Source: JBBKXR01 sp037969585
GTDB taxonomy: Bacteria > Verrucomicrobiota > Verrucomicrobiia > Verrucomicrobiales > DEV007
Length of the DNA stretch: 64,000 nucleotides
Assembly: GCA_037969585.1 (NCBI GenBank)
Contig: JBBKXR010000009.1
Coordinates: 1-64,000 of the forward strand
Direction of reading: 5' to 3'
In this document: piece after piece, positions 32,012-40,573 of the stretch
How positions within the stretch are numbered: position 1 is the stretch's first letter
How the letters are laid out: the number at the start of each line of letters is the position of its first letter
Translations under genes and position numbers: made by a program
The notes under the pieces: generated by a model
What the model saw: the letters and a program-made list of their open reading frames with translations, nothing else
Told to the model about the DNA's origin: nothing
The model's database searches: none

Positions 32012-34779
32012 AGGACTTCGGCGCAACGATCGCACAGGTCGGGCATTGCGCTGAGCGTTACGACACTGGCTTCGTGGCGCCAGCAGCGTTGGCATTTGCC
32101 GTTTTCGGTGCGGGTAACAGTGGCATGCAGGGCGTCGCCGGGCTCGAGGTTGAGGTCACTGAGGATGAGAAACTCTTTCACTTCGTCGATGTCGCCGATT
32201 TTGTCGGCTGCGGGGGTGGTGACTCTGACGGCGGCTTCAAGGTTGCTGCCGATGAGTTTCTGCTGGCGGGCGGTTTCGATCTCCTGCTGCACGGCGGCGC
32301 GGACTTTCATCAACTCGTCGATCTGAGCCAAGGCGATGTCGTCGGCAAGGCTGTCGTCGACTTCGGGGAAGTCTTCGAGGTGGACGCTGTCATCGCTGAG
32401 TTTGGCGAACTCCCAGGCTTCGTCGGCGGTATAGGCAAGGATTGGAGCGAGCAGGCGCGTCAGGTCGCGGAACACCCGATGCATGGCGGTCTGCGATGCA
32501 CGGCGGCGCGGGCCGTCGATGGCGTCGCAGTACATGCGGTCCTTGGTGATGTCGACGTAGATAGAACTGAGGTCGTTGGCGCAGAACTGATTGATGGTAT
32601 TGAACACTTTGCGGAACTCGTAGCGGGCGTAACCGTCGAGGCATTCGGCGATGACGTTGTGCAGGCGGGCGAGGATCCAGCGATCGATGAGGGTCAGGTC
32701 GGCGGTGGCGACGCTGTGCTTTTCAGGGTCAAAATCGTTGGTGTTGGCGAGCAGGATGCGCAGGGTGTTGCGGATACGACGGTAGGTATCGGTGGTCTGT
32801 TTGAAGAGATCTTCACCGAAGGGGACTTCGTTCTGCCAGTCGACGGAGGACACCCAAAGGCGCAGGATGTCGGCGCCGTATTTGTTGTAGAAGTGGGCGG
32901 CGTCGGTGGGCTTGCCGGCTTTTCCTGCGGCGGACTTGGAGATTTTCTTTTTGTCGGAATCGACCACGAAACCGTGGGTCATCACGGTTTTATAGGGAGC
33001 CTTTTCACGCACAGCGACGCTGAGCATGAGGCTGCTCTGGAACCAGCCGCGGTGTTGGTCGGTGGCTTCAAGATAGAGGTCGGCGGGGGTGTGCAGCTCG
33101 GGATTCTTGTCAAGTACGGCGACGTGACTGGAGCCGGAGTCGATCCACACGTCGAGGGTGTCGGTGCAGCGCGTGGTGCCGGCGGGGAGGTCGAGTTTTT
33201 CGGCCCACCAGGCGTCGTCGTTGGCAAACCAAAGGTTGGTGCCCCCGTCTTCGAGCAGGTCAGCGACTTTCCGGGCACGGTCGGCGTCGATCAGGGCTTC
33301 GCCTTCGGCGCTGTAGAAAACGGGCAGGGGCACGCCCCAGGTGCGCTGGCGCGAGATGCACCAGTCGGGTCGGCTTTCGACGGTGCCGTAGATGCGATTG
33401 CGGCCCCAGTGCGGCAACCATTCGACCTGATCGATTTCCTTGAGCGCGGTGTCGCGCAGGGCGTCGATGCGGATGAAGAACTGTTCGACGGCGCGAAAAA
33501 TGATCGGCGTTTTTGAGCGCCAGCAGTGCGGGTAGGAGTGAACGTAGTTTTCCTTGCCGATGAGGTTGCCGGCTTTGGCGAGAATTTTGATGACCGGCAC
33601 GTTGGCGTCGAATACGTGCATGCCGATCAGTTCGTCGACGCCGACTTCGTCGGTGAAGTTGCCGTCGTCGTCGACCGGGGAGAGCAGGCCGAGGTTATTC
33701 TGCTGGCCGGCGACGTAGTCATCGGAGCCGTGGCCCGGGGCGACGTGCACGGCGCCGGTGCCGGATTCGGTGGTGACGAACTCGGCGTTGATGACTTTCG
33801 AGCTGCGATCGAGGAAGGGGTGCTGGGCGGTTTCGCCTTCGAGGGTGGCGCCTTTAAATTCGTTGAGAACGGTCTCGTCGGCGGGGGTAAATCCGGTTTT
33901 TTCGCCGAAGGCGGCGAGTAGGTCTTTGACGACGATGAGATTTTCGCGACGCTCGGGGTGATCGTGCTTGGGGTTGGCGGGTTTGACGAATTCACCCTGG
34001 ACGTAGTCGAGGCGCGGGTGCAGGGCGATGCCGAGGTTGGCGGGCAGGGTCCACGGGGTGGTGGTCCAGATGACCAGCGAGGACTGACCGGCGAGGTCGC
34101 CGCTGATGAGTGGGAATTTTACGAAGATGGCGGGATCTTTGCGGTCTTCGTATTCGACTTCGGCTTCGGCGAGCGCGGTGTGGGCGCCGTAGCTCCACTG
34201 CACGGGTTTTTTGCTCTGATAGACGAGGTCTTTGTCGATGAAGGTGGCGAACACGCGCACGATGTCGGCTTCGTAGCCGGGGTCGAGGGTCAGGTAGGGA
34301 TTTTGCCAGTCGCCGAGTACGCCGAGGCGGCGGAACGAGTTGCGCTGGATATCGATGTATTTGCGGGCGAACGCTTCAGCGCGGGTGCGGATCTCGGCAG
34401 GTTCCAGGCCGCGGGTTTCTTTGACGACTTTGAACTCGATCGGCAGGCCGTGGCAGTCCCAGCCTGGAACGTAAGGGCAGTGCATGCCGGCCTTTGTGCG
34501 CGATTTGACGACGAGGTCCTTGAGGATCTTGTTGAGCGCGGTGCCCATGTGCACGTCGCCATTGGCGAAAGGCGGGCCATCGTGGAGGATGAAGGTCGGG
34601 GCGTCCTCGGCTTTGCGCTTGTCGACGATGCGCCGGTAGAGGTCGGACTTTTCCCAGGCTTCGAGGCGAACGGGTTCGCTGTCGACCAGGCCGCCGCGCA
34701 TCGGGAACTCGGTCTGCGGGAGATTGAGGGTGTCTTTATAGCCCGCGTCGCCGGCCTTGGATTTGTCGTTGTCGCTCAT
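32008..34779 (-). CDS. ileS: isoleucyl-tRNA synthetase
   Basis: The 923-residue class I synthetase charges tRNA-Ile. HIGH is HMGT (77-80, in PPFANGDVHMGT) and KMSKS is KISKS (about residues 608-614). The editing domain has GTGAVHVAPGHGSDDY. The anticodon-binding domain leads to a C-terminal zinc finger with CQRCW and CDRC. This is the bacterial type with the C-terminal zinc ribbon. ATG 34779 has no clear ribosome binding site. The protein ends ...AEVL, and its TAG is the TAG of a REP head. It is followed by lspA. Confidence 0.96.
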   Translation of the reverse strand: MSDNDKSKAGDAGYKDTLNLPQTEFPMRGGLVDSEPVRLEAWEKSDLYRRIVDKRKAEDAPTFILHDGPPFANGDVHMGTALNKILKDLVVKSRTKAGMHCPYVPGWDCHGLPIEFKVVKETRGLEPAEIRTRAEAFARKYIDIQRNSFRRLGVLGDWQNPYLTLDPGYEADIVRVFATFIDKDLVYQSKKPVQWSYGAHTALAEAEVEYEDRKDPAIFVKFPLISGDLAGQSSLVIWTTTPWTLPANLGIALHPRLDYVQGEFVKPANPKHDHPERRENLIVVKDLLAAFGEKTGFTPADETVLNEFKGATLEGETAQHPFLDRSSKVINAEFVTTESGTGAVHVAPGHGSDDYVAGQQNNLGLLSPVDDDGNFTDEVGVDELIGMHVFDANVPVIKILAKAGNLIGKENYVHSYPHCWRSKTPIIFRAVEQFFIRIDALRDTALKEIDQVEWLPHWGRNRIYGTVESRPDWCISRQRTWGVPLPVFYSAEGEALIDADRARKVADLLEDGGTNLWFANDDAWWAEKLDLPAGTTRCTDTLDVWIDSGSSHVAVLDKNPELHTPADLYLEATDQHRGWFQSSLMLSVAVREKAPYKTVMTHGFVVDSDKKKISKSAAGKAGKPTDAAHFYNKYGADILRLWVSSVDWQNEVPFGEDLFKQTTDTYRRIRNTLRILLANTNDFDPEKHSVATADLTLIDRWILARLHNVIAECLDGYARYEFRKVFNTINQFCANDLSSIYVDITKDRMYCDAIDGPRRRASQTAMHRVFRDLTRLLAPILAYTADEAWEFAKLSDDSVHLEDFPEVDDSLADDIALAQIDELMKVRAAVQQEIETARQQKLIGSNLEAAVRVTTPAADKIGDIDEVKEFLILSDLNLEPGDALHATVTRTENGKCQRCWRHEASVVTLSAMPDLCDRCAEVL

Positions 34780-34894
34780 GAGGAAAGATCTTTAGCGGCC
34801 GCAAAAATGGGTACGCTGAGAGGCGGGGACGGTAGCACCGGCGGTGTGGAGGGTCAACGCGGGGCGGGATCGGCAGTTTATTGGCGCGAGAGAG

Positions 34895-35956
34895 CTAGCC
34901 GAGCACTTTGTCGCGGAGTTCGCGCAGTGTGCTCAGGCCGTTCCATTTTGCACCGTGCATTTTTCGAGCGCCTGTCTTTCGACGGGCGCCGAAATGTTCG
35001 GGATGACTTTCGAAAACACCATCGACGAAATTGGTGCTGCCGATCGCTGCGCCGTCGGTGAAGTAGCGGACGCGACTGCGCAGCACTTCGTGGAGAGATA
35101 ATTCACCGTGCTGTTTTTCAACGACTTGCTCGATCGTGGCGGCGGGGATGCCGGGTTTTGCGCCTGCGCCTGTTCGAGCGTCGCCGAGTCGTTGTTCGCC
35201 GTGGCCGAACAGGTGGATGCGATAAACTGCGGCGATTTCCTGCCAGTTGACTGGAGCACGGCCTCGGCCCTGCCAGGCGCGAGTGCGGTTGTGAAGGCGA
35301 GCGAGATTTTGACGGGCGAGCTTTTGGCCGGCGACGGCTTCTGCATAGCCGCACCAGCGATAATCTTTCGGGTCGCTGACCAATTTCGCACGGATCGGGT
35401 TGAGCTCGATATAGGCTGCCACCGTCATCAAGGCGTGCTCATCGCCTTCGATCAGGATGCTCTTGAAGCGATCTTCCCAAAGCGTCCCGCGACGGTCGTT
35501 GCCACTGTTATACCAAATCGAGAAGCGCCACTTCAGTTCTTTCATGAACACCGAGAGGTTGCCCATGCGTTTTTGGTAGCGCGCTACGATGGCTTCGAGC
35601 CAGCTGGACGTGCCGTTGGATGGACCTTTGCCTTGCGCGATCGCCTCAGCGCGATCGATTTCCTCGATGGCTTCAGCCAGCGCAGCACCGTGATACAGAA
35701 GGGGCAGTCGCTCCCGAAGAAGTTGCGGGGTTAGCACAGAGACTTCCTCTTGGCCGGGCACTTCGAGCAAGAGATGGAAGTGATTGGACATGACACAAAA
35801 GGTGAGCACCTTCACCTCAAGAAACGCCTCCAGCTTGCGCAGGGTAGTCAAAAAGCAGTCTTTCTCCTTCGACCCGAAAATAAATCGCCGATCAACAATG
35901 CGCGAGCAAACGTGATACGCGCCGCCGTTTTCGAATGTCATGCGGGGTCTGGGCAT
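34895..35956 (-). CDS. REP-associated tyrosine transposase (RAYT), complete
   Basis: RAYTs are domesticated Y1 HUH transposases that nick and join REP sequences. Of 353 residues, the HUH-type pair is in NHFHLLLEVP (HFH 59-61) and the catalytic tyrosine is Tyr182 in AYIELNPIRA. WEDRFKS (160-166) and PKDYRWCGY (196-204) are family features. After the catalytic domain comes a C-terminal extension of about 140 residues shared with the fragment at 1-237. It is not bounded by transposon ends. A set of overlapping TGATAA/TTATCA inverted repeats abuts the start codon. It lies upstream of ileS on the same strand. Confidence 0.92.
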   Translation of the reverse strand: MPRPRMTFENGGAYHVCSRIVDRRFIFGSKEKDCFLTTLRKLEAFLEVKVLTFCVMSNHFHLLLEVPGQEEVSVLTPQLLRERLPLLYHGAALAEAIEEIDRAEAIAQGKGPSNGTSSWLEAIVARYQKRMGNLSVFMKELKWRFSIWYNSGNDRRGTLWEDRFKSILIEGDEHALMTVAAYIELNPIRAKLVSDPKDYRWCGYAEAVAGQKLARQNLARLHNRTRAWQGRGRAPVNWQEIAAVYRIHLFGHGEQRLGDARTGAGAKPGIPAATIEQVVEKQHGELSLHEVLRSRVRYFTDGAAIGSTNFVDGVFESHPEHFGARRKTGARKMHGAKWNGLSTLRELRDKVLG

Positions 35957-35983
35957 GATAAAGCCTTATCAGTGATGATAAGC
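35956..35983 (-). repeat. alternative hairpins at the RAYT start codon
   Basis: TGATAA (35956-35961), AGCC, TTATCA (35966-35971) and CTTATCA (35965-35971), GTGA, TGATAAG (35976-35982) share their middle arm, so only one hairpin can form at a time. The first includes a base of the ATG. This could be autoregulation of RAYT translation or a cognate REP-like site; no GTAG head is present. Confidence 0.45.
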
Positions 35984-36073
35984 ATGCGCAAGGAAATTAT
36001 GCATGGCATTTTATATCGGTCGTGCTCGCGACTTAGTGCTTTGGGCGTGATCTGGCGAGGGAGCCGAAAGGGG

Positions 36074-36907
36074 TTACTCGATGGTGATCCCGGCGGGGTT
36101 GAAGTCAGGCTCGGGGAAGCTCATTTTTAGGGAGCGGAAGGTGTCGGCGACGATGCTGCCGACGGCTAGGTTACGATACCATTTGCGGTCGGCGGGAATG
36201 ACGTACCACGGTGCGTGGTCGGTCGAGGTTTCGGCGAGGACGTCCTGGTAGGCGTTCATGAATTTTGGCCAGAGGGCACGATCGTCGAGATCACTGGGGT
36301 TAAATTTCCAGTGTTTTGCGGAATCGTCGAGTCGGGCCTGCAGGCGTTCCTTCTGTTCGTCGCGGGAAATATGCAGGAGGATTTTGACGATTGCGCAGCC
36401 TTCATCGGAGAGCATTTTTTCGAAGTCGTTGATGTGATCGTAGCGCTTCGACCAGACGGATTCGGGCGCAATCTCGCGCACGCGCACGGCGAGGATGTCC
36501 TCGTAGTGGCTGCGATTGAAAATGACCAACTCGCCCTTGCCGGGGGCCTTTTTGTGAATCCGCCAGAGATAGTCGTGAGCGAGTTCTTTACTGGTCGGTT
36601 TCTTAAAGGGTTCACAACGCAAGCCCTGGGGGTTCACGGATTCGAACACGTCTTTGATGGTGCCGTCTTTGCCGCCGGTATCCATGGCCTGGATAACGAA
36701 CAGGAACTTGTGTTTGCTCTGGGCGTAGAGCATTTCCTGGAGGTCGCCGATTTGGTCGGCGAGCGCGTTCATCGCGTCTTTGCCGTCGCTCTTGTCGCCA
36801 GAGAAGAGTTCATCGTCGCGGGTAGGGTAAGTTCCGAGATCGATGTGCTGCCCTGGTTGAATGCGGTAGGGGTGTTGTTCGAGGGGGAAGGTTTTAAGAG
36901 AGCTCAT
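36074..36907 (-). CDS. polyphosphate kinase 2 family protein
   Basis: PPK2 enzymes transfer phosphate between polyphosphate and nucleotides (ADP/GDP or AMP). ATG 36907 overlaps the stop of the ABC permease (ATGA, 36907-36904); the longer open frame upstream is Arg/His-rich out-of-frame permease sequence. The 277-residue protein has Walker A-like AMDTGGKDGT (74-83), the lid FNRSHYEDI, and the RWFNR-like basic region near SVWSKRYDHI. This is the single-domain short PPK2. It is the last gene of a metal-uptake operon, an unusual partner; see findings. Confidence 0.88.
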   Translation of the reverse strand: MSSLKTFPLEQHPYRIQPGQHIDLGTYPTRDDELFSGDKSDGKDAMNALADQIGDLQEMLYAQSKHKFLFVIQAMDTGGKDGTIKDVFESVNPQGLRCEPFKKPTSKELAHDYLWRIHKKAPGKGELVIFNRSHYEDILAVRVREIAPESVWSKRYDHINDFEKMLSDEGCAIVKILLHISRDEQKERLQARLDDSAKHWKFNPSDLDDRALWPKFMNAYQDVLAETSTDHAPWYVIPADRKWYRNLAVGSIVADTFRSLKMSFPEPDFNPAGITIE

Positions 36908-37755
36908 GAGCGGCGAAAGTGGGCGCGGGCGGTGACGATGAAGTAGGCGAGGGCTGCGAGTAAAACGATGACGGGGCCGGCAGGAGTGTCGGTGGGATAG
37001 CTGAGCATGAGGCCGCCGGTGGTGTAAACCATCGAAAGGATGACGGCGCCGAGCATGATTTTCCATAGGTGGCGCGAAAAGCGACTGGCGGTGGCGGCGG
37101 GCAGAACAATCAGCGCGATGGCGAGAATGATTCCGGTGAGGCGGACGAGGAGCACGACACTGAGTCCGACCAGGCAGAGCAGCAGTAAGAAATACAGGGT
37201 TACGTTGACTCCACGCAGGCGGGCGAACTCTTCGTCGAAGCAGACGGCGACGAGATGGTGGTAAAAAAGTACGCTGACACTGACGACGATCAGTCCGAGG
37301 ACGGCAGTCAGGATAAGGTCGCCGCGACCGATCAGCACGATGTCGCCGAACAGATAGCTCTCGAGCGAGGTTTGCAGTGGTGTGTAGTGCAGAAAGAGTA
37401 GTCCGACGGCCATGCCGGTGGCCCAGATGGCACCGATGATGGTGTCTTCGCGTTCGCGGGCGCGGAGGCTGACGACACCGATGATCAGCGCGGAGGCGAG
37501 GGCCGCAACGACGGAGCCGAGCAGGGCGGCGAGGTCGGGGGAGATGCTGAGATCAAAGTGATATTGCACCCACAGGCCGGTGCCGATGCCTCCAAGAATG
37601 CTGTGTGAGATGGCAGCGGCGATGTAACTGATACGCCGCACGACAACAAAGCTGCCGACAATGCCGAAGCTGATACTGGCGATGATGCCGCCGATCATCG
37701 CGAATCGAAAAAAGGCGATGTCGGGATCGCCTAGAGCCTGGAGGATTTCATTCAT
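36904..37755 (-). CDS. ABC-type Zn/Mn transport permease (ABC-3 family)
   Basis: This 283-residue integral membrane protein has about eight hydrophobic helices and the ABC-3 family pattern seen in ZnuB, MntB and TroC: RRISYIAAAISHSILGG near the start, LYLLFG-like ESYLFGDIVLI in the middle and GIILAIALIVLPAATA near the end. It forms the channel of the importer with the ATPase encoded 43 bp upstream. Metal specificity cannot be read from the permease; the His-rich binding protein favours zinc. Its stop overlaps the PPK2 start. Confidence 0.9.
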   Translation of the reverse strand: MNEILQALGDPDIAFFRFAMIGGIIASISFGIVGSFVVVRRISYIAAAISHSILGGIGTGLWVQYHFDLSISPDLAALLGSVVAALASALIIGVVSLRAREREDTIIGAIWATGMAVGLLFLHYTPLQTSLESYLFGDIVLIGRGDLILTAVLGLIVVSVSVLFYHHLVAVCFDEEFARLRGVNVTLYFLLLLCLVGLSVVLLVRLTGIILAIALIVLPAATASRFSRHLWKIMLGAVILSMVYTTGGLMLSYPTDTPAGPVIVLLAALAYFIVTARAHFRRS

Positions 37756-37798
37756 TCAAGAGCAAGGAGCCGAGATTTCGACGCGGTATCTGCTGTGT

Positions 37799-38566
37799 TT
37801 AATCGTGTTTGCAATGAGTGTGATCGCCCTGGCTGTGGAGGGCTTTCTGTTCGTGAAGTTTGCGTTTTTCGCCGCTGAATATTTCGGCAACGAGTTCGCC
37901 GTCGAGCTCTTCCACGTCGTGTCGATGGACCGTTTTTCGAACGCACAGGACGGTCTTAGTGATACGATCGACCAGGCCCAAGTCATGCGAGACCATGACG
38001 ATAGTGAGCTGCTTCTTTAGTTCTTCAAGGGTTTCGAGCAATTGCGCTTCGACGGTCAAGTCGATGTTGGCAGTGGGTTCGTCGAGCAGTAGCAGGTCGG
38101 GGTCGCAGGCCAGGGCGCGCGCGATCAGCACTCGCTGGCGCTGACCTCCGGAGAGGTCGGCAAATGGTTTCTCGATGCAGTCCTCTAGGCCGACTTTCGC
38201 GAGTGCGGCGACGGCGGCGTTTTTGCACGCCGTTTTGAAAAAACCGAACGGTAGTCGGTCGAGTCGTCCCATCAGAACGATCTCACGAACACTGATCGGA
38301 AAGAGAGGGTCAAAGCGGATCGCCTGAGGGACGTAGCCGACGCGTTTGCTGGCATCGCGTGGCGACTCGCCGAAAATTCGGATGTCGCCATGGTCGGGCT
38401 CGATCAGTCCGAGCATGAGGCGCAACAGGGTGGTCTTGCCGCCGCCGTTGGGACCAATGACGGCGGTGGAAATGAGTTCGCCGATGGTGAAACTAACGTC
38501 CTTCAGCACCTGCGTAGGGCCGAAGCTCTTGCTCACGCCCTCGAACTGGACGACAGGCTCGCTCAC
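37799..38566 (-). CDS. ABC-type Zn/Mn transport ATPase with His-rich C-terminal tail
   Basis: This 255-residue nucleotide-binding domain has Walker A GPNGGGKTT, Q-loop VGYVPQ, signature LSGGQRQR, Walker B LLLLDEP and H-loop VSHD. The start is GTG 38566 overlapping the binding-protein stop (GTGA). The last 18 residues carry His and Cys (GDHTHCKHD), a potential metal-binding tail not part of the ABC fold. It energises metal uptake with the permease and the periplasmic lipoprotein. Confidence 0.92.
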   Translation of the reverse strand: MSEPVVQFEGVSKSFGPTQVLKDVSFTIGELISTAVIGPNGGGKTTLLRLMLGLIEPDHGDIRIFGESPRDASKRVGYVPQAIRFDPLFPISVREIVLMGRLDRLPFGFFKTACKNAAVAALAKVGLEDCIEKPFADLSGGQRQRVLIARALACDPDLLLLDEPTANIDLTVEAQLLETLEELKKQLTIVMVSHDLGLVDRITKTVLCVRKTVHRHDVEELDGELVAEIFSGEKRKLHEQKALHSQGDHTHCKHD

Positions 38567-39555
38567 TGGGATTCGCCCGGGCTGTGGGTGGACAGATCGG
38601 TGACGAGTTGCTTGCCGATGTTGCGCAGATTGGCGAACAGATCTTCGGCGAGAGGATCGATCTCGATGACTTTGCCACCCAATCCTTTGGCGATCGCATC
38701 GGCGCTGCGGCGGTCGAATTGCGGTTGGGTGAATACCACTTTGATGCCATCCGCTCTGGCTTTTTCGATGATGGCGAGCAGGCGTTTGGTTTCTGGGCTA
38801 CGACCGCCATATTCGATGACTTCTTGTTTGAGGCCGTAGGCATCGGCGAACCAACCAAAGGCACCGTGATAGGCGAGAAAGACGGCCCCCCGATGGGCGG
38901 CGAGCGACGTTTCCAGTTCAGAGTGCAAGCGATCGAGTTGAGTCTGGAGGCCGTTCAGGTTTGCCTGGAAATCGGCAGCGTGTTCAGGAGCGAGTTCAGT
39001 GAGGGTGTCGGCTATTATTTGCGCCTGCAGTTTCAGCATAGGTGGCGATAGCCATAAATGCGGATCACCGGCAGGGTGGTCATGGTCGTGATCGTGACTC
39101 GCGTGGTTGTGGTCGTCATTTTCGTTGGCTTTGGGTCGGATTTGCGATGGGGGATGCAATGGCTGGCCTTTGGAGGTGTCGACGATGAGCAGGCGTTTGG
39201 CGTTGGACTGAACCTTCTTGGTCATGCGGCGTTCGAATGGCATTCGCGTGGTGAACCACACCTCGGCGCGGCCGAGATTCATGGTCTGCTTCGACGAGGG
39301 AGAAAAAGCGTGCGGGTCTTTGCCGGGGCCGGCGAGGACTTCGGTGACCACGTGTTCGCCGCCGATTGCGTTGATCAGGGCGGCCTGTGGTGGAACGGAA
39401 ACGAAGACGGTGATCTTGCCAGGATTGAGGGGGGCGGATGATTCACCGCAACTGCTCAGCAGGGCTGCCATTGTTAGCGTCAGTATCATGCGTGTGCCTA
39501 ACCTTGTCAGGATGAGCCGGATGATGCGTGGTCGATGCGTGATGCTGGAGAACAT
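38563..39555 (-). CDS. znuA: metal-binding lipoprotein of the ABC importer (ZnuA-like)
   Basis: This cluster A-I solute-binding protein has 330 residues. The lipobox is LLSSC with Cys36 after an Arg-rich N-region; ATG 39489 would leave a very short leader, so ATG 39555 was kept. Metal ligands: His in DPHAFSPS, His in DPHLWLSP, His in LAYHGAFGW and Asp in VIEIDPLA. A His/Asp-rich loop (HNHASHDHDHDH) lies before the second ligand, typical for zinc-type ZnuA rather than manganese binders. It is first in the leftward operon. No Zur or MntR site could be identified upstream. Confidence 0.88.
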   Translation of the reverse strand: MFSSITHRPRIIRLILTRLGTRMILTLTMAALLSSCGESSAPLNPGKITVFVSVPPQAALINAIGGEHVVTEVLAGPGKDPHAFSPSSKQTMNLGRAEVWFTTRMPFERRMTKKVQSNAKRLLIVDTSKGQPLHPPSQIRPKANENDDHNHASHDHDHDHPAGDPHLWLSPPMLKLQAQIIADTLTELAPEHAADFQANLNGLQTQLDRLHSELETSLAAHRGAVFLAYHGAFGWFADAYGLKQEVIEYGGRSPETKRLLAIIEKARADGIKVVFTQPQFDRRSADAIAKGLGGKVIEIDPLAEDLFANLRNIGKQLVTDLSTHSPGESQ

Positions 39556-39759
39556 AAAACCTTAGGGCGAGCACGGAAGTGTAGCTTTGGAAAGTATTGA
39601 GGCAAGAGGCATAAAGCGCGGCGAGTTTGTTTGTCTACCCTTCCGCGACTGCGCGGGATCGCTACTTGACCGCCTGCCTCGCGCTCTTACATTGCCCGCT
39701 CGCTCCCTGTGCCTCGGTGGTCCGGGGAGCGGAACACTTAATTATCACATCCTGCCATT
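39556..39759. other. 204-bp divergent promoter region, znuA-like and FKBP genes
   Basis: Both flanking genes read outward, so it must contain two promoters and any metal-responsive operator. No inverted repeat of the Zur or MntR kind and no convincing -35/-10 pair was found by eye. Confidence 0.4.
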
Positions 39760-40506
39760 ATGAGGTCTTTTCGCCTTTCTCTTCCGTTTGGAACACGCCT
39801 GGGCTTGGCCCTTGCTTCCGCTTTCCTACTCATGTCCAATCCTTCTTCAGGCCGCGCGCAAGACGCAGAAGCCGACAAGCCCAAAGTTGACGCGGCACCC
39901 GCTGCTGAAGCTGACGCCAAACCGGCAGCTGCTCCCGATAAAGAAGAGCAAGCGCTGCTCGATAAACTTAGCTACGCCTACGGTGTGGTCATGTCCCGCC
40001 AGCTTAAAGACGCCGGCACTCAGCTGAATTTGGAAAAATTCAAAGAAGGCTACTCGGCTTCCGTTAAAGGCGGTGAGTCGGCGATGACTGACGAAGAGTT
40101 GCGCGAGGCGTTCACCGCTCACGCCGATTTTGTCGCCAATCGTTTTCTCCGTGAAAATGCCAAGAAGGACGGTGTCAAAGTCACCGAGAGTGGTCTGCAG
40201 TATGAAGTCATCGAGCAGGGCGACGGTGCCAAGCCGAAAGAGACGGACAAGGTTAAGGTTCACTACGAAGGCACGCTTACCAGCGGTGAAGTTTTTGACA
40301 GCTCTTACAAACGTGGCGAGCCGATCAGCTTCGGTCTCAATCAGGTGATCAAAGGTTGGACCGAGGGCGTTCAACTTATGCCGATCGGTTCGAAGTATCG
40401 CTTCGTGATTCCTTACGACCTCGCTTACGGCGAAGCCGGTTCGCCACCAGCGATTCCGCCGAAAGCAACGTTGGTTTTTGTGGTCGAGCTGCTCGGTATC
40501 GAGTAG
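39760..40506 (+). CDS. secreted FKBP-type peptidyl-prolyl isomerase (Mip/FkpA-like)
   Basis: The 248-residue protein has a signal peptide (about 1-33), an Ala/Pro/Lys-rich linker, an N-terminal helical dimerisation domain (about 63-140, LLDKLSYAYGVVMSRQLK) and a C-terminal FKBP domain (about 150-248) with VKVHYEGTLTSGEVFDSS, the active-site aromatic pattern and IPYDLAYGEAG. It assists folding of periplasmic proteins. All FKBP core positions seen are intact. Confidence 0.9.
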   Translation: MRSFRLSLPFGTRLGLALASAFLLMSNPSSGRAQDAEADKPKVDAAPAAEADAKPAAAPDKEEQALLDKLSYAYGVVMSRQLKDAGTQLNLEKFKEGYSASVKGGESAMTDEELREAFTAHADFVANRFLRENAKKDGVKVTESGLQYEVIEQGDGAKPKETDKVKVHYEGTLTSGEVFDSSYKRGEPISFGLNQVIKGWTEGVQLMPIGSKYRFVIPYDLAYGEAGSPPAIPPKATLVFVVELLGIE

Positions 40507-40573
40507 TTTTCGCTGAGCGGTAATTTTGCCGCAACATTTCAAACCTCCGTCGGATCGGCGATGGAGGCTGCCT

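Noticed and set aside
31885..33516. Long plus-strand open frame of 543 codons antisense to ileS
   Set aside because: It is a GC-codon-bias shadow of ileS: composition rich in Val, Gly, Asp and Phe, no domains, and ileS on the other strand is certain. The same holds for the plus-strand frame 33958-35061.
36908..37066. N-terminal extension of the PPK2 frame
   Set aside because: Arg/His-rich sequence out of frame with the permease gene; the ATGA overlap gives the real start.
40501..40530. GTAG at the stop of the FKBP gene as another REP
   Set aside because: No adjacent hairpin beginning at the head; the nearby CGCTGAGCG is short. The same was concluded for the glgP, 49090 and RAYT-fragment stops.
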